Shown here: piece by piece, positions 49,734-59,002 of the stretch | Numbering within the stretch: position 1 is the stretch's first letter | How the letters are laid out: each line of letters begins with the position of its first letter | Source of the DNA: Candidatus Planktophila sp. | GTDB taxonomy: Bacteria; Actinomycetota; Actinomycetes; Nanopelagicales; Nanopelagicaceae | DNA: 64,000 bases | Assembly: GCA_017858325.1 (NCBI GenBank) | Contig: JAFMBT010000001.1 | Span: forward strand, 117,137-181,136 | Direction: 5' to 3' | Notes under the pieces: generated by a model | Databases searched by the model: none | The model's input: only the letters and a program-made list of their open reading frames with translations | Told to the model about the DNA's origin: nothing | Program-made: the position numbers and the translations under genes

Positions 49734-50858
49734 ATGACAAAGTTTGATTCGGTAATTACTGATGTAGAGATTCGTGCCTGCAGAACTGTAAAACAAGCCT
49801 CTGACACTCATTGGAGTGTTGCGGATGGTATGAATTTCACCGTCATAACTTTGACCGATTCGCAAGGAATCAAGGGAACCTCTTTTGGATTTGGTGCGCT
49901 TGATGCAACTATTGCTGGAAAAACTATGTCTGCTATTAAGCCCTTTTTTCTTGGACGAAATCCTTGTGACACTGAAAAAGCGCTAAAGGAGTTTGAAAAT
50001 TTTGACCGTAAGTGGAACCACGTTCCTATTTACGCATACGCACCTTTTGATAATGCTTGTTGGGATCTAAAAGGAAAGATCGCTAACATGCCGGTCTACA
50101 AAATGCTAGGTGCTGCGCGTGAGGAGATTCCGGTGTACGTAAGTTCTGGAGTTTTGCCTTCGGTAGAGGCTTACGTCGCAGAGTCACTCGATGCAAAAGC
50201 GAAAGGCTATAGAGGTTATAAATTACATCCACCAGGAATGGTTGAAGGTGGAAAAGTAGAAATGGATATCGCTGCTTACAAAGCAGTAAGAGCAGCAGTA
50301 GGGCCAGATTTTCCACTCATGGCAGATCCCGTTATTGGTCATGATTACGAAGAGGCTTTAAAAGTTGGACGAGAACTTGAGAAATTGGATTTTCTTTGGC
50401 TAGAAGAGCCGGTCCTTGACATTGATTTTAATTCTTTACGAAAACTTCGCGAGAAATTAGATATACCAATTATTGCGACAGAAGTTCTAGCGGGCGCCCA
50501 TTATTCAACCGCTTTGTACATTCAAAAAGATATGGTAGATATTGTCCGAAGTGATGTTTCTTGGCGCGGCGGTATAAGTGCAGTTATGAAGACTGCTCAC
50601 ATGGCTGAGGCTTTTGGTGTCAGATGTGAATTACACACAACGATTTATCATGCTCTTGAAATGGTGCAACTTCATGTAGCTCTCGCAATTTCCAATTGCC
50701 AATTTTTTGAGCTTCTCTATCCAACTGAACCGTGGAATTTTGGAACTAAGAATAAATTAGAGATAAAAGATGGCCTTGTACAAGCACCTAAAGGTCCTGG
50801 GCTGGGAATTGAATATGATTGGGACTTTATCGATAAGCATACGGTCGCTGTTCTTTAG
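49734..50858 (+). CDS. Enolase-superfamily sugar-acid dehydratase, paralogue 2
   Basis: Protein of 374 residues, very similar along its whole length to the product of 48612 (identical blocks such as GTSFGFGALDATIAGK, EFENFDRKWNHVPIYAYAPF with one change, and YDWDFIDKHTV). The catalytic pattern is preserved: GYKLHPPG, MADPVIG, LEEPVLD, IATEVLAG and ELHTTIYHALEM. Differences cluster at ADPVIGHDY versus ADSVIAYNY and at a 4-residue insertion GGKV after VE near residue 167, which lie close to the active site, so substrate may differ. The last codons lie inside the first unit of the 30-bp repeat. Confidence 0.84.
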   Translation: MTKFDSVITDVEIRACRTVKQASDTHWSVADGMNFTVITLTDSQGIKGTSFGFGALDATIAGKTMSAIKPFFLGRNPCDTEKALKEFENFDRKWNHVPIYAYAPFDNACWDLKGKIANMPVYKMLGAAREEIPVYVSSGVLPSVEAYVAESLDAKAKGYRGYKLHPPGMVEGGKVEMDIAAYKAVRAAVGPDFPLMADPVIGHDYEEALKVGRELEKLDFLWLEEPVLDIDFNSLRKLREKLDIPIIATEVLAGAHYSTALYIQKDMVDIVRSDVSWRGGISAVMKTAHMAEAFGVRCELHTTIYHALEMVQLHVALAISNCQFFELLYPTEPWNFGTKNKLEIKDGLVQAPKGPGLGIEYDWDFIDKHTVAVL

Positions 50859-50920
50859 CGACCCGAAGAGATAGTCGCTGTTCTTTAGCGACCCGAAGAG
50901 ATAGTCGCTCTTCTTTAGCG
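50844..50920. repeat. 30-bp tandem repeat between convergent genes, hairpin-forming
   Basis: A 30-bp unit occurs twice exactly (50844-50873 and 50874-50903), followed by a 17-base partial third copy with one change (50904-50920). Each unit holds a 6-bp stem GTCGCT/AGCGAC with a 7-base loop. The first unit contains the last sense codons and stop of the enolase-superfamily gene, and the array ends flush with the stop codon of convergent prpD. It may be a duplicated terminator-like hairpin serving both directions, although there is no long T-run. Confidence 0.85.
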
Positions 50921-52363
50921 TTAGGGGCGAGCGAGCATGTCCATGAATTTATTCACGGGCGTGGTGCTGAGCTTGTCATAATCAAGGGAGAGAGCAAGAA
51001 TTTTCTCTTGCTGAGCTTTATCGTAGATTCGATTGAGGTTGATCTTAAACTTCTCAATCAGAAGTGGGATTCCCTCACTGCGTCGACGAGCATGGCCGAT
51101 TGGGTACTCCACTGCTACTTCGTCAAGGATTGTGCCATCGTTGAGCTCGATGGTGATGGCGTTCGCGATCGAGCGCTTAGCTGGATCATGATAATCGGCG
51201 CTATAGCTCGTATCTTCAAGGCAGGTAATTTTCTCTCGGAGAGCATCGATGCGAGCATCTGATGCCACATCATCTTCGTAATCTCGCGCAGTTAAGCGTC
51301 CAAATATAAGTGGCACGGCAACCATGTACTGAATGCAGTGGTCCCTATCAGCAGGGTTATTGAGAGGTCCTTTTTTATCGATGATACGAATACACGCCTC
51401 GTGTGTTCGTATTGTCACCTTCTTGATATCACTTGCAGAGAAACCTTTAGCTGTTAATTGAGAATGCAGAGTCATCGCTGCCTCAACTGCGGTTTGTGAA
51501 TGAAATTCTGCTGGGAAGGAGATCTTAAAGAGGATGTTCTCCATGACATATGAGCCGTACTCACGTTGGAAGGTGAAGGAATTTCCACGGAAGGATGCAT
51601 CGTAGAAACCCCAGATCTTTGCAGTCAGGGCGGTCGGATAGCCCATCTCACCGGTTGAGGCTAAGAGCGCTAGACGAACCGCACGAGAAGTTGCATCTCC
51701 CGCAGCCCAGGATTTACGAGAGCCGGCGTTAGGAAAATGGCGATAGGTTCGAAGTGATTGACCATCAACCCACGCCAATGACACTGCTGCAAGAATCTGA
51801 TCGCGAGTCAGGCCAAGCATGCCTGCGACAACGGCAGTTGAAGCGACCTTGACCAGAATTACGTGATCTATTCCAACTTTATTAAATGAGTTTTCAAGAG
51901 CGATACACCCTTGAATTTCATGGGCCTTAATCATCGCAGTAAGCACATCTTTGATCGTAAGTTTTTTACCTGTTGTGCGAGAGAGCCAATCAGCTGTAGC
52001 AAGGATCCCACCGAGGTTATCTGATGGATGTCCCCATTCAGCTGCTAGCCATGTGTCATTAAAATCTAACCAGCGGATCATGGCGCCAATATTGAAAGCT
52101 CCTTGCACTGGATCTAATTCAAAATTTGTTCCAGGGACCTTCACGCCATTTTTAACAGTTATACCAGGAGCTACTGGTCCGAGGAGCTTTGTGCAGGCAG
52201 GATATTCCAGGGCCTCTAAACCACAACCGAGTGTATCGAGTAAGCAATTCCACGCAGTCTCGTATGCGACTGGAGATTTGACCTCATAATTAATCACATA
52301 ATCAACAATGTCAACTATCTCTTTATCGTAGGGCAGGTTGGATTTTGCTACGTGCGATGACAT
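50921..52363 (-). CDS. prpD: 2-methylcitrate dehydratase (MmgE/PrpD family)
   Basis: Dehydrates 2-methylcitrate in propionate breakdown. Length of 480 residues is typical of PrpD. Family segments: YETAWNCLLDTLGCGLEALE (residues 35-54), MIRWLDFNDTWLAAEWGHPSDNLGGILATADW (long motif at about 95-126, with the Asp and His expected at the active site), SFPAEFHSQTAVEAAM and NPADRDHCIQYMVAVPLIFG. It is last of the operon that also holds prpC 6 bases upstream and prpB, and ends inside a 30-bp repeat array. Iminodisuccinate epimerase or cis-aconitate decarboxylase relatives share the fold, but the prp context settles it. Confidence 0.92.
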   Translation of the reverse strand: MSSHVAKSNLPYDKEIVDIVDYVINYEVKSPVAYETAWNCLLDTLGCGLEALEYPACTKLLGPVAPGITVKNGVKVPGTNFELDPVQGAFNIGAMIRWLDFNDTWLAAEWGHPSDNLGGILATADWLSRTTGKKLTIKDVLTAMIKAHEIQGCIALENSFNKVGIDHVILVKVASTAVVAGMLGLTRDQILAAVSLAWVDGQSLRTYRHFPNAGSRKSWAAGDATSRAVRLALLASTGEMGYPTALTAKIWGFYDASFRGNSFTFQREYGSYVMENILFKISFPAEFHSQTAVEAAMTLHSQLTAKGFSASDIKKVTIRTHEACIRIIDKKGPLNNPADRDHCIQYMVAVPLIFGRLTARDYEDDVASDARIDALREKITCLEDTSYSADYHDPAKRSIANAITIELNDGTILDEVAVEYPIGHARRRSEGIPLLIEKFKINLNRIYDKAQQEKILALSLDYDKLSTTPVNKFMDMLARP

Positions 52364-52369
52364 TTTAGG

Positions 52370-53506
52370 TTATCTCTTCTCTATTGGAATGAATTGCAGA
52401 TCTTCTGGTCCTGTGTAATTCGCACTTGGTCTAATGATTTTATTATCAATTCTTTGTTCGATGACATGAGCTGCCCAACCTGTAGTCCGCGCGATAACGA
52501 AAATCGGCGTAAAAAATGCCGTTGGAATTTTCATTTGGTTATAAGAAACTGCAGAGAACCAATCGAGGTTGGGGAACATATTCTTGATTTCCCACATTAC
52601 TGATTCAATTCTCTCTGCAATTGCATACAGTTGGGTATTGCCTTGATCTTCCGAAAGCTTGAGTGAGATCGCTTTAATAATCTCGTTACGAGGATCTGAG
52701 ACTGTGTACACCGGATGCCCGAAGCCAATGATTACCTCTTTGTTGGCAACGCGTGCCCGAATATCTGCCTCAGCCTCATCAGGGCTCGAATACCGTTCCT
52801 GAATCTCAAGAGCGACCTCATTTGCCCCACCATGCTTAGGGCCGCGAAGTGCCCCGATTGCCCCAGTGATGGCAGAGTAGATATCGGATCCAGTTCCGGA
52901 AATCACACGGCCGGTAAATGTTGATGCATTAAATTCGTGCTCTGCATAGAGGATAAGTGATGCATGCATCGAGTCCTCCCAGAGCTTGCTCGGGGCCTGA
53001 CCATGCAACATGTGAAGGAAGTGTCCGCCGATTGAGTCATCGTTGGTTTCGATCTCAATTCTCTTCCCTGAATTGGCAAAGTGATACCAGTAGACGAGCA
53101 TCGAGCCGAGACAGGCAATGAGTTTATCTGCGATCTCTTTTGCCGCTGACTCGTTGTGCTCGTTATCTTCAGGAGTAACACAACCAAGTGCTGAAACACC
53201 TGTACGCATGACATCCATTGGATGGGCTGTTGCTGGGATTGCCTCAAGTACGGTCTTGACTGAATCAGAAAGCCCGCGAAGGCTCTTTAACTTTGATTTG
53301 TAACTTGCGAGTTCGGATCTTGTAGGCAGGCTTCCGTGAATCAACAAAAAAGCAACTTCTTCGAATTCGCATTGTGCTGCTAAATCCGCAATATCATATC
53401 CACGATAGTGAAGGTCGTTTCCGCTCTTACCTACGCTACAAAGGGCGGTGTTGCCAGCTGTGACTCCTGATAACGCCACAGATTTCTTAGGTTTAAAATC
53501 GGCCAT
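52370..53506 (-). CDS. prpC: 2-methylcitrate synthase (citrate synthase family)
   Basis: Condenses propionyl-CoA with oxaloacetate. Length of 378 residues fits the short PrpC type. Catalytic residues: His in HLMLHG-like [14 protein letters not shown] (near residues 164-177), His in [13 protein letters not shown], and Asp in WFSAVSYN region with [13 protein letters not shown] (His of the second histidine loop, near 244-256). The N-terminal motif [12 protein letters not shown] is the family start. AGAGGA lies about 8 bases before the ATG. Its gene is between prpB and prpD. Citrate synthase activity is possible as a side reaction. Confidence 0.92.
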   Translation of the reverse strand: MADFKPKKSVALSGVTAGNTALCSVGKSGNDLHYRGYDIADLAAQCEFEEVAFLLIHGSLPTRSELASYKSKLKSLRGLSDSVKTVLEAIPATAHPMDVMRTGVSALGCVTPEDNEHNESAAKEIADKLIACLGSMLVYWYHFANSGKRIEIETNDDSIGGHFLHMLHGQAPSKLWEDSMHASLILYAEHEFNASTFTGRVISGTGSDIYSAITGAIGALRGPKHGGANEVALEIQERYSSPDEAEADIRARVANKEVIIGFGHPVYTVSDPRNEIIKAISLKLSEDQGNTQLYAIAERIESVMWEIKNMFPNLDWFSAVSYNQMKIPTAFFTPIFVIARTTGWAAHVIEQRIDNKIIRPSANYTGPEDLQFIPIEKR

Positions 53507-53536
53507 TGTATTTTCCTCTCACTTTTCAACGTGCTG

Positions 53537-54424
53537 CTATTTATCGTTGAGCAATTGATCCAGTGCGTTCTCATAACTGTAGTAATTAATTCTGTCGTAA
53601 AGCTCTTCACGAGTCTGCATAGTGTCTAGAACGCCAGACTGTGTTCCATCACGTCTGATCGTCTCATAGACACTCTCTGCCGCTTTATTCATTGCTCTAA
53701 ATGCAGATAGTGGATACAGGATCATTTTTACTCCGTGAGCGGCGAGTTCATCTCGCGTAAAGAGAGGTGTCATTCCAAATTCAGTAATATTGGCAAGAAT
53801 TGGCTTTGAAACCGCTGCACTAAACTTGCTGTAATCCTCAAGCGTGCGAATCGCTTCAGGGAAGACTAAATCCGCGCCCGCTTCGATATAGGCATGAACT
53901 CGCTCGATTGCAGCATCGATTCCTTCGATAGCGATCGCATCCGTTCGCGCCATGATTGAAAAATTTTCATCCGTGCGAGCATCGACAGCAGCTTTAATGC
54001 GGTCCACCATCTCGGCCTTAGAAACGACCTCTTTATTTGGTCGGTGCCCACAACGCTTTGCTCCCACTTGATCTTCCATATGCATCGCTGCAGCCCCAGC
54101 CTTGATCAGATCCTTGACTGTACGAGCGATGTTAAATGCTGAGGCACCGAAACCGGTATCTGCATCTACTAATAGCGGGGTATCGCAGACATTGGTAATA
54201 CGACGAACATCTGTCAGGACATCTTCAAGAGTAGTAATGCCTAGATCAGGGATACCCATGGAGCCTGCAGCAACGCCGCCGCCGGAAAGATAGATTGCTC
54301 GGTATCCGGCGCGCTGTGCAAGGAGTGCGTGATTGGCATTGATCGTACCTACGATCTGAAGCGGGTTCTCCTCGGCTAAAGCCTTACGAAATGCTGCACC
54401 AGGAGAAGAGTTATTCACGGACAT
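53537..54424 (-). CDS. prpB: 2-methylisocitrate lyase
   Basis: Splits 2-methylisocitrate into pyruvate and succinate. Length of 295 residues is typical. The catalytic loop KRCGHRPNK carries the Cys of the isocitrate lyase/PEP mutase superfamily (near residues 122-130), and the metal site is at [10 protein letters not shown] (near 84-93). Opening [25 protein letters not shown] is the usual first strand. It is preceded by the AceE-like gene (53 bases apart) and followed by prpC (31 bases), all on the minus strand. Confidence 0.94.
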   Translation of the reverse strand: MSVNNSSPGAAFRKALAEENPLQIVGTINANHALLAQRAGYRAIYLSGGGVAAGSMGIPDLGITTLEDVLTDVRRITNVCDTPLLVDADTGFGASAFNIARTVKDLIKAGAAAMHMEDQVGAKRCGHRPNKEVVSKAEMVDRIKAAVDARTDENFSIMARTDAIAIEGIDAAIERVHAYIEAGADLVFPEAIRTLEDYSKFSAAVSKPILANITEFGMTPLFTRDELAAHGVKMILYPLSAFRAMNKAAESVYETIRRDGTQSGVLDTMQTREELYDRINYYSYENALDQLLNDK

Positions 54425-54476
54425 AGTTTATCGCTTTTGCTTCTCGAAGTGGAATCGGTGAAGAAAATCAATTGCT

Positions 54477-56852
54477 TTACACATCCAGACTAAGTGCAGC
54501 GAGTGCTCCATTGACGATCGAGCCGCTATCGAGATCATGGATTCGATAGAGATCAGCGATCGTCCCTGATTGTCCAAAAGTATCGACTCCCATAGCTACC
54601 TGTGGCATTCCAAGGGCTGAGCCCAACCATGACATTGCATGTGATGCACCGTCATGTACAGAAACTATTGGAGCACGCTCTGAGAAAATTGTGCGCAGTG
54701 CGCCAGGAAATGATGGTGTGCTTGCTGTGCGAATTCCCTGCTTAAGAGTTCTCTGCCAACTTCCGTAGAGTCGACCAGGTGATGTCACCTCAATAACATG
54801 GGCGACGACTCCTTCACTTGATAATTCGCGCGCTGCCTCTAGTACTTCGGGCATCACTGCTCCAGTTGCAACTAAATGGACAACTGGTGCGTGCGGATCT
54901 TCAACAATGTAGCCAGGTGTGCTGCGACCATCAACTAGTCGATATGCACCAGCTAAAACTTGTGTACGAAGCAGCGCATCACCAAGGCGTTCACGTGCTT
55001 GTGTAAATGGAGCCTGATCAATAGGTCGAGTAGTAAGACGGAAATAAAATGCCAGCTCGTTCGGGCGAAGATCGGGAGTTGTATCTTTCTTATTTCCAGC
55101 AACATGGGCGATCGCATCGCAGAGAAGCCAATCAAGAGCTTGTGCATAGGCTGGCTCCATCAGAACTACCCCTGGCAACTCCATTCCAACCGATGGTGTG
55201 ATCGTCGATTGATGAGCGCCACCTTCGGGTGCAAGAGTGACACCCGATGGTGTTCCCGCAATAATAAATTTTGCACCTGAGTAAACACTGTAGATAAAGG
55301 CATCAAGCCCGCGCAGAACGAATGGATCGTAAACAGTACCGATTGGAATGAGTGGCTGATCAGAGTGATCATGTGAGAGCCCAAGCATTCCAAGGAGCAT
55401 GAAAAGATTCATCTCACTGATTCCAAGTTCGATGTGCTGACCTGTAGGGCCTTCAGCCCACTTCAACATTGGATCTTCGTTCCAGCGTCTTAAAACTTGA
55501 GGATGATAGACACCGGTACGGTTAATGAAGCCACCTAGGTTTGTTGAGGTCGCCACATCAGGTGCGGTTGTTACAAGGTATGGACGAATTGCTTCATCGC
55601 GACTGATCTCTGTTAACACACGCCCAAAGACTTCTTGCGTCGAAATCATGCCCGTGCTCTTTGGGTTGGTGGTAGTTGGAATTACTGCTTTGATTTCAGC
55701 AGCAGACTCTCCACGCTTGAGATCGAGTTTACGTTTTGCTAAGTATTTTCCTACTCGAGATTCTGGATCAAATGAATCCCATTCATTTTCTACCGTCAAT
55801 CCCATCGATGTGCGTAGGGTATCTATCTGTTCGGTCGATAACTGAGCAGAGTGGTTTCTAGGATCCCCCGCCATGGGAAGCCCCCACCCTTTAACGGTGT
55901 AGGCAAATACGACGCTTGGACGATCTGTTACGGCATCACAGGCTTGGAAGGTCTCAACAAGTGATGCCACGTTATGTCCGCCAAGGTCACTTAAAATCTC
56001 GAACAATTGGCTATCTGAAAACTTTGTTAAATACTCTGCGACTCCTGCAGGTGCGCCATCAAGGAAGCGCGCTCGTAGCTCTTCGAGCTTCTGTCCAAAG
56101 AGGGATTGATATTGCTCGTTAGGAATATCATCAAACCATTGTTTGAATGCTTCACTTCCTGCTTCAGCGAATGCCTCTTTTAACTTTGTTCCATACTTGA
56201 CTTCAGCAACGTGCCATCCCGCTGCCTCAAATTGCGCACGCCATTGGGCAATACGGATTCCTGGAATCACTCGATCGAGTGACTGGCGATTAAAGTCAAC
56301 TACCCACATCACATTGCCGAGTCCATCGGTTGCAGGATCTGCAACTGCCTCCCAGATATTTCCTTCATCGAGTTCGGCATCTCCGATGAGAGCGATGAAG
56401 CGAGAGTGTGGACGTGGACCAAAGTGAGAGTCAACATAACGTCGTGTCACTCCGGCAAAAAGTGGGGCCGCTGCGCCAAGACCTACGGAGCCGGTAGAAA
56501 AATCAACGACATCTGGATCTTTGGTACGTGATGGATAACTCTGGAGTCCACCGGCGCTGCGTAGCGTTGTTAAATACTTCTTCTCTAGATTGCCTAAGAG
56601 ATACTGAATTGAGTGAAAAACTGGTGAAGAGTGAGGCTTAACGCTTACACGATCATTTGGATCGAGGTGATACATATAGAGAGATGTCAGAAGCGAAATC
56701 ATCGAGGCACTTGATGCTTGGTGGCCTCCGACTTTGATTCCATCGGTATTGACTCGATCATGGTTAGCAAAGTCGACCATGCGTACGGCTAACCACAGGG
56801 TACGAAGTTGAATTTCCTCCAGAATTTCAAGCTCTTCCTTAGAGATGCTCAT
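54477..56852 (-). CDS. Thiamine-diphosphate E1 component, AceE/transketolase-like
   Basis: Protein of 791 residues resembling homodimeric pyruvate dehydrogenase E1 (AceE), though about 100 residues shorter than usual. Cofactor-binding motif GDAELDEGNIWEAV then VDFNRQSLDR (near residues 164-200) corresponds to the GDG...N motif, with Ala in place of the second Gly. Central VKGWGLPMAGDPRNH and later ELGISEMNLFMLLG hold active-site residues. The C-terminus is a transketolase-like domain. Substrate is unknown: pyruvate, 2-oxobutyrate (giving propionyl-CoA, which would suit the prp neighbours) or a ketose. No E2 or E3 gene is adjacent. The start at 56852 lies 2 bases from the aminotransferase stop. 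Confidence 0.8.
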   Translation of the reverse strand: MSISKEELEILEEIQLRTLWLAVRMVDFANHDRVNTDGIKVGGHQASSASMISLLTSLYMYHLDPNDRVSVKPHSSPVFHSIQYLLGNLEKKYLTTLRSAGGLQSYPSRTKDPDVVDFSTGSVGLGAAAPLFAGVTRRYVDSHFGPRPHSRFIALIGDAELDEGNIWEAVADPATDGLGNVMWVVDFNRQSLDRVIPGIRIAQWRAQFEAAGWHVAEVKYGTKLKEAFAEAGSEAFKQWFDDIPNEQYQSLFGQKLEELRARFLDGAPAGVAEYLTKFSDSQLFEILSDLGGHNVASLVETFQACDAVTDRPSVVFAYTVKGWGLPMAGDPRNHSAQLSTEQIDTLRTSMGLTVENEWDSFDPESRVGKYLAKRKLDLKRGESAAEIKAVIPTTTNPKSTGMISTQEVFGRVLTEISRDEAIRPYLVTTAPDVATSTNLGGFINRTGVYHPQVLRRWNEDPMLKWAEGPTGQHIELGISEMNLFMLLGMLGLSHDHSDQPLIPIGTVYDPFVLRGLDAFIYSVYSGAKFIIAGTPSGVTLAPEGGAHQSTITPSVGMELPGVVLMEPAYAQALDWLLCDAIAHVAGNKKDTTPDLRPNELAFYFRLTTRPIDQAPFTQARERLGDALLRTQVLAGAYRLVDGRSTPGYIVEDPHAPVVHLVATGAVMPEVLEAARELSSEGVVAHVIEVTSPGRLYGSWQRTLKQGIRTASTPSFPGALRTIFSERAPIVSVHDGASHAMSWLGSALGMPQVAMGVDTFGQSGTIADLYRIHDLDSGSIVNGALAALSLDV

Positions 56853-56854
56853 AA

Positions 56855-58000
56855 CTAGTTAAACTCCTTACGCACTGCCATCGCCAAAGTTTCATAATCA
56901 GCTGGAGTATTGTATAGCTGGCCAGAAACTCGCATGAAATATTGATCGCATGCCGTTGTGATTGGCACCTCAATTTTATGGATTTCAGCAAATTTACGCT
57001 GCAGTGCGATACATCCATCACGCCCGCCATCCATTTTGTGAAGGCGAATGACTCCAAGAGGTAGCTCTTCCTCGCGCAATTCATCATCGCCCACCCCGAG
57101 TTCGGCCATTACCAAACCACGCCCATATCTCATTCGAGCAGTGTTTGCAGCGCGTACTCGGTGCCAACCGATCTTCTCGTAAAATTCAATTGCAACTGGT
57201 GCTGCTAACCATGGACTTAAATCAACTGTTCCGAGCATGTCCCAAGGAAGTGGATATGCATCGTGGTCCTGCCAGGAGACGATAAGCGGGCGCATAATCT
57301 CTTGCCAGCGTGGAGCGATTCGGTAGACCCCGCAACCAAGAGGTGCTGATGCCCATTTGTGGAGATTACCAAACCAGAAATCTGCATCGAGTTTATCTAA
57401 ATCCAAATCAAAGTTTCCAGGTGTGTGCGATGCATCAACTGCAATAGCTACGCCTTTTTCACGACAGAGTGCGCTGAGTGCATCCACCGGAAAAGTACGG
57501 GCCGTCGCTGAAGTCACATGATCAACCACAAATAGGCGGGTCCGCGGGGTCAATGATTTCTTTACTAACTCAACTACTTCGTCATCTGTTGCAAGGCGCG
57601 GGACGGGGACTACGACAAGAGTGCCACCGGCAGCTTCGACTGCACGCTGAACTGCATAGATAACGGCGCCATATTCATGGTCAAGAACAATTGCCTCATC
57701 CCCTGCCTTAAATGGGAATCCTCGCATCGTTGTACTTGCAGCCTCTGTTGTATTTCGAACCAAGACAATTTGCTCTGGTTTTTGGCCGAGAAATGCTGCT
57801 ACTTTGCTTCGCGCATCCTGAACTTCGCTCATCGCTTGGCGAGCGTAGAACTTCACGGGATTAGATTGCACTCGATCCTGAATCTTCTTTTGTGCCTCTT
57901 GTACGACGATAGGTACGGCGCCGAAAGAACCGTGGTTACAATGATGGAAGTCCTGATCTAAATTCCAAGCAGATTTATATTCTTGGAGATCGAATTCCAT
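56855..58000 (-). CDS. Class V aminotransferase-fold PLP enzyme (isopenicillin N epimerase-like)
   Basis: PLP enzyme of 381 residues. The sequence runs from WNLDQDFHHCNHGSFGAVP (residues 10-28), through RNTTEAASTTMRGF, DHVTSATARTFPVD and AIAVDASHTPGNFDLDL (cofactor Asp), to FGNLHKWASAPLGCGVY, whose Lys is the Schiff-base residue (near 231-247). It resembles isopenicillin N epimerases and cysteine desulfurase-like lyases; no specific substrate is recognised. The ATG at 58000 follows AAGGG by about 8 bases, and the in-frame ATG at 58030 lacks this. It is the first gene of the prp transcription unit; the palindrome cluster lies upstream. Confidence 0.85.
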   Translation of the reverse strand: MEFDLQEYKSAWNLDQDFHHCNHGSFGAVPIVVQEAQKKIQDRVQSNPVKFYARQAMSEVQDARSKVAAFLGQKPEQIVLVRNTTEAASTTMRGFPFKAGDEAIVLDHEYGAVIYAVQRAVEAAGGTLVVVPVPRLATDDEVVELVKKSLTPRTRLFVVDHVTSATARTFPVDALSALCREKGVAIAVDASHTPGNFDLDLDKLDADFWFGNLHKWASAPLGCGVYRIAPRWQEIMRPLIVSWQDHDAYPLPWDMLGTVDLSPWLAAPVAIEFYEKIGWHRVRAANTARMRYGRGLVMAELGVGDDELREEELPLGVIRLHKMDGGRDGCIALQRKFAEIHKIEVPITTACDQYFMRVSGQLYNTPADYETLAMAVRKEFN

Positions 58001-58053
58001 TACTAACCCTTCATAGTGCAAGCAGTACATTCCGAATAAAGAAATTCAGAGAC

Positions 58054-58117
58054 TACCATAGGGGTGGTATCGCAATTACTGCACAGTAATTGCGCAGAAA
58101 ATGTGCATTTACTGCGC
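58054..58117. promoter_or_regulatory. Cluster of palindromes before the aminotransferase-prp operon
   Basis: Three inverted repeats follow one another in the 108-base gap. The first is TACCA/TGGTA at 58054-58069. The second at 58071-58094 is perfect with 11-bp arms (CGCAATTACTG, spacer CA, CAGTAATTGCG). The third at 58092-58117 has 12-bp arms with one mismatch (GCGCAG..AAATG). The half-sites CAGTAATTGC and CAGTAAATGC are alike, giving four half-sites. On the minus strand TATGGT at 58055-58060 is a possible -10, which places the double palindrome over the -35 region. An operator for a dimeric regulator is likely; a bidirectional hairpin at the end of the upstream operon is the alternative. Confidence 0.55.
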
Positions 58118-59002
58118 GACGATGTGAAGGAGTGGTTCGCCCTTTGCAAATCTAGCGAGTTGCTCTTCCACCAACTTGCGCCCACGAGGAGTAAATGCCT
58201 CGGTATTACCACCCACATGAGGGGTGATAATCACATTACCTGCACTCCACAATGGATGTCCATCTGGAAGTGGTTCTGGATCTGTGACATCCAATCCAGC
58301 AGTGATGCGACCTGAGTTAAGTTCACGAATCAGCGCATCTGTGTCTACAACTCCGCCACGAGCGACATTGATAAGGGCTGCACCATCTTTCATTGCTGCT
58401 AAGCGTTCTGCATTCATTAGGTGACGCGTCTGATCGGTAAGCGGAACAATCAAAATAATGACATCAAATGTAGGAAGTAAGCGATCAAATTGATCAAAGG
58501 TGAGCGATCCATCGCGACCAGACTTTGAAAACGGCGTGATCGTGACTTCAAAACCTGAAAGCATCTTTACAATGGTTTTTCCAATATTTCCAAAACCGAC
58601 GATCGCAATTTTCGAATCTGCAAGTGATGGCATCCGGCTATGTTCCCAATGCCCTGCCTGTTGCTGAATCGCAAATGGCGCAAACCCTCGTCGTGAAGCA
58701 ATCGCTAAGGCCACCGCAAGCTCTGCAGTGGAGGCGTCATGCACACCTGCTGCATTACATAGCGTCACGCCCTCTGGGCGAATTTTCAATACATCATCAA
58801 CGCCAGCATTCGGGGATTGAATCACCTTCAGCTTCTTCATCTGAGGGACCGTCGCAATTGCTTGCGGCCCACCCATATAACGTGGAACATAGAATTCAAT
58901 TGAGTCAAGGTCGGCTGCAGCTGGAGCTATTCCATCTGTGGGCGCATGAGTGATGCCTTCTGGAAGCTTCAGGTCATTCCACTGTGTCCATACTTTTCTC
59001 AT
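58109..59002 (-). CDS. D-2-hydroxyacid dehydrogenase (NAD family)
   Basis: Oxidoreductase of 297 residues of the D-isomer-specific 2-hydroxyacid dehydrogenase family. The cofactor motif is VGFGNIGKTIVKML (near residues 137-150). Conserved NVARGGVVDTDALI carries the catalytic Arg, DVTDPEPLPDGHPLW the Glu, and TPHVGGNT the His (near 272-279). With glycerate kinase nearby it could reduce hydroxypyruvate or tartronate semialdehyde to D-glycerate; this is inference. It overlaps the preceding gene by 4 bases and its stop lies inside the third palindrome of the cluster at 58092-58117. Confidence 0.87.
   Translation of the reverse strand: MRKVWTQWNDLKLPEGITHAPTDGIAPAAADLDSIEFYVPRYMGGPQAIATVPQMKKLKVIQSPNAGVDDVLKIRPEGVTLCNAAGVHDASTAELAVALAIASRRGFAPFAIQQQAGHWEHSRMPSLADSKIAIVGFGNIGKTIVKMLSGFEVTITPFSKSGRDGSLTFDQFDRLLPTFDVIILIVPLTDQTRHLMNAERLAAMKDGAALINVARGGVVDTDALIRELNSGRITAGLDVTDPEPLPDGHPLWSAGNVIITPHVGGNTEAFTPRGRKLVEEQLARFAKGEPLLHIVAQ

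Noticed and set aside
50844..50920. CRISPR array
   Set aside because: The 30-bp units are directly adjacent with no spacers, and no cas gene is near.
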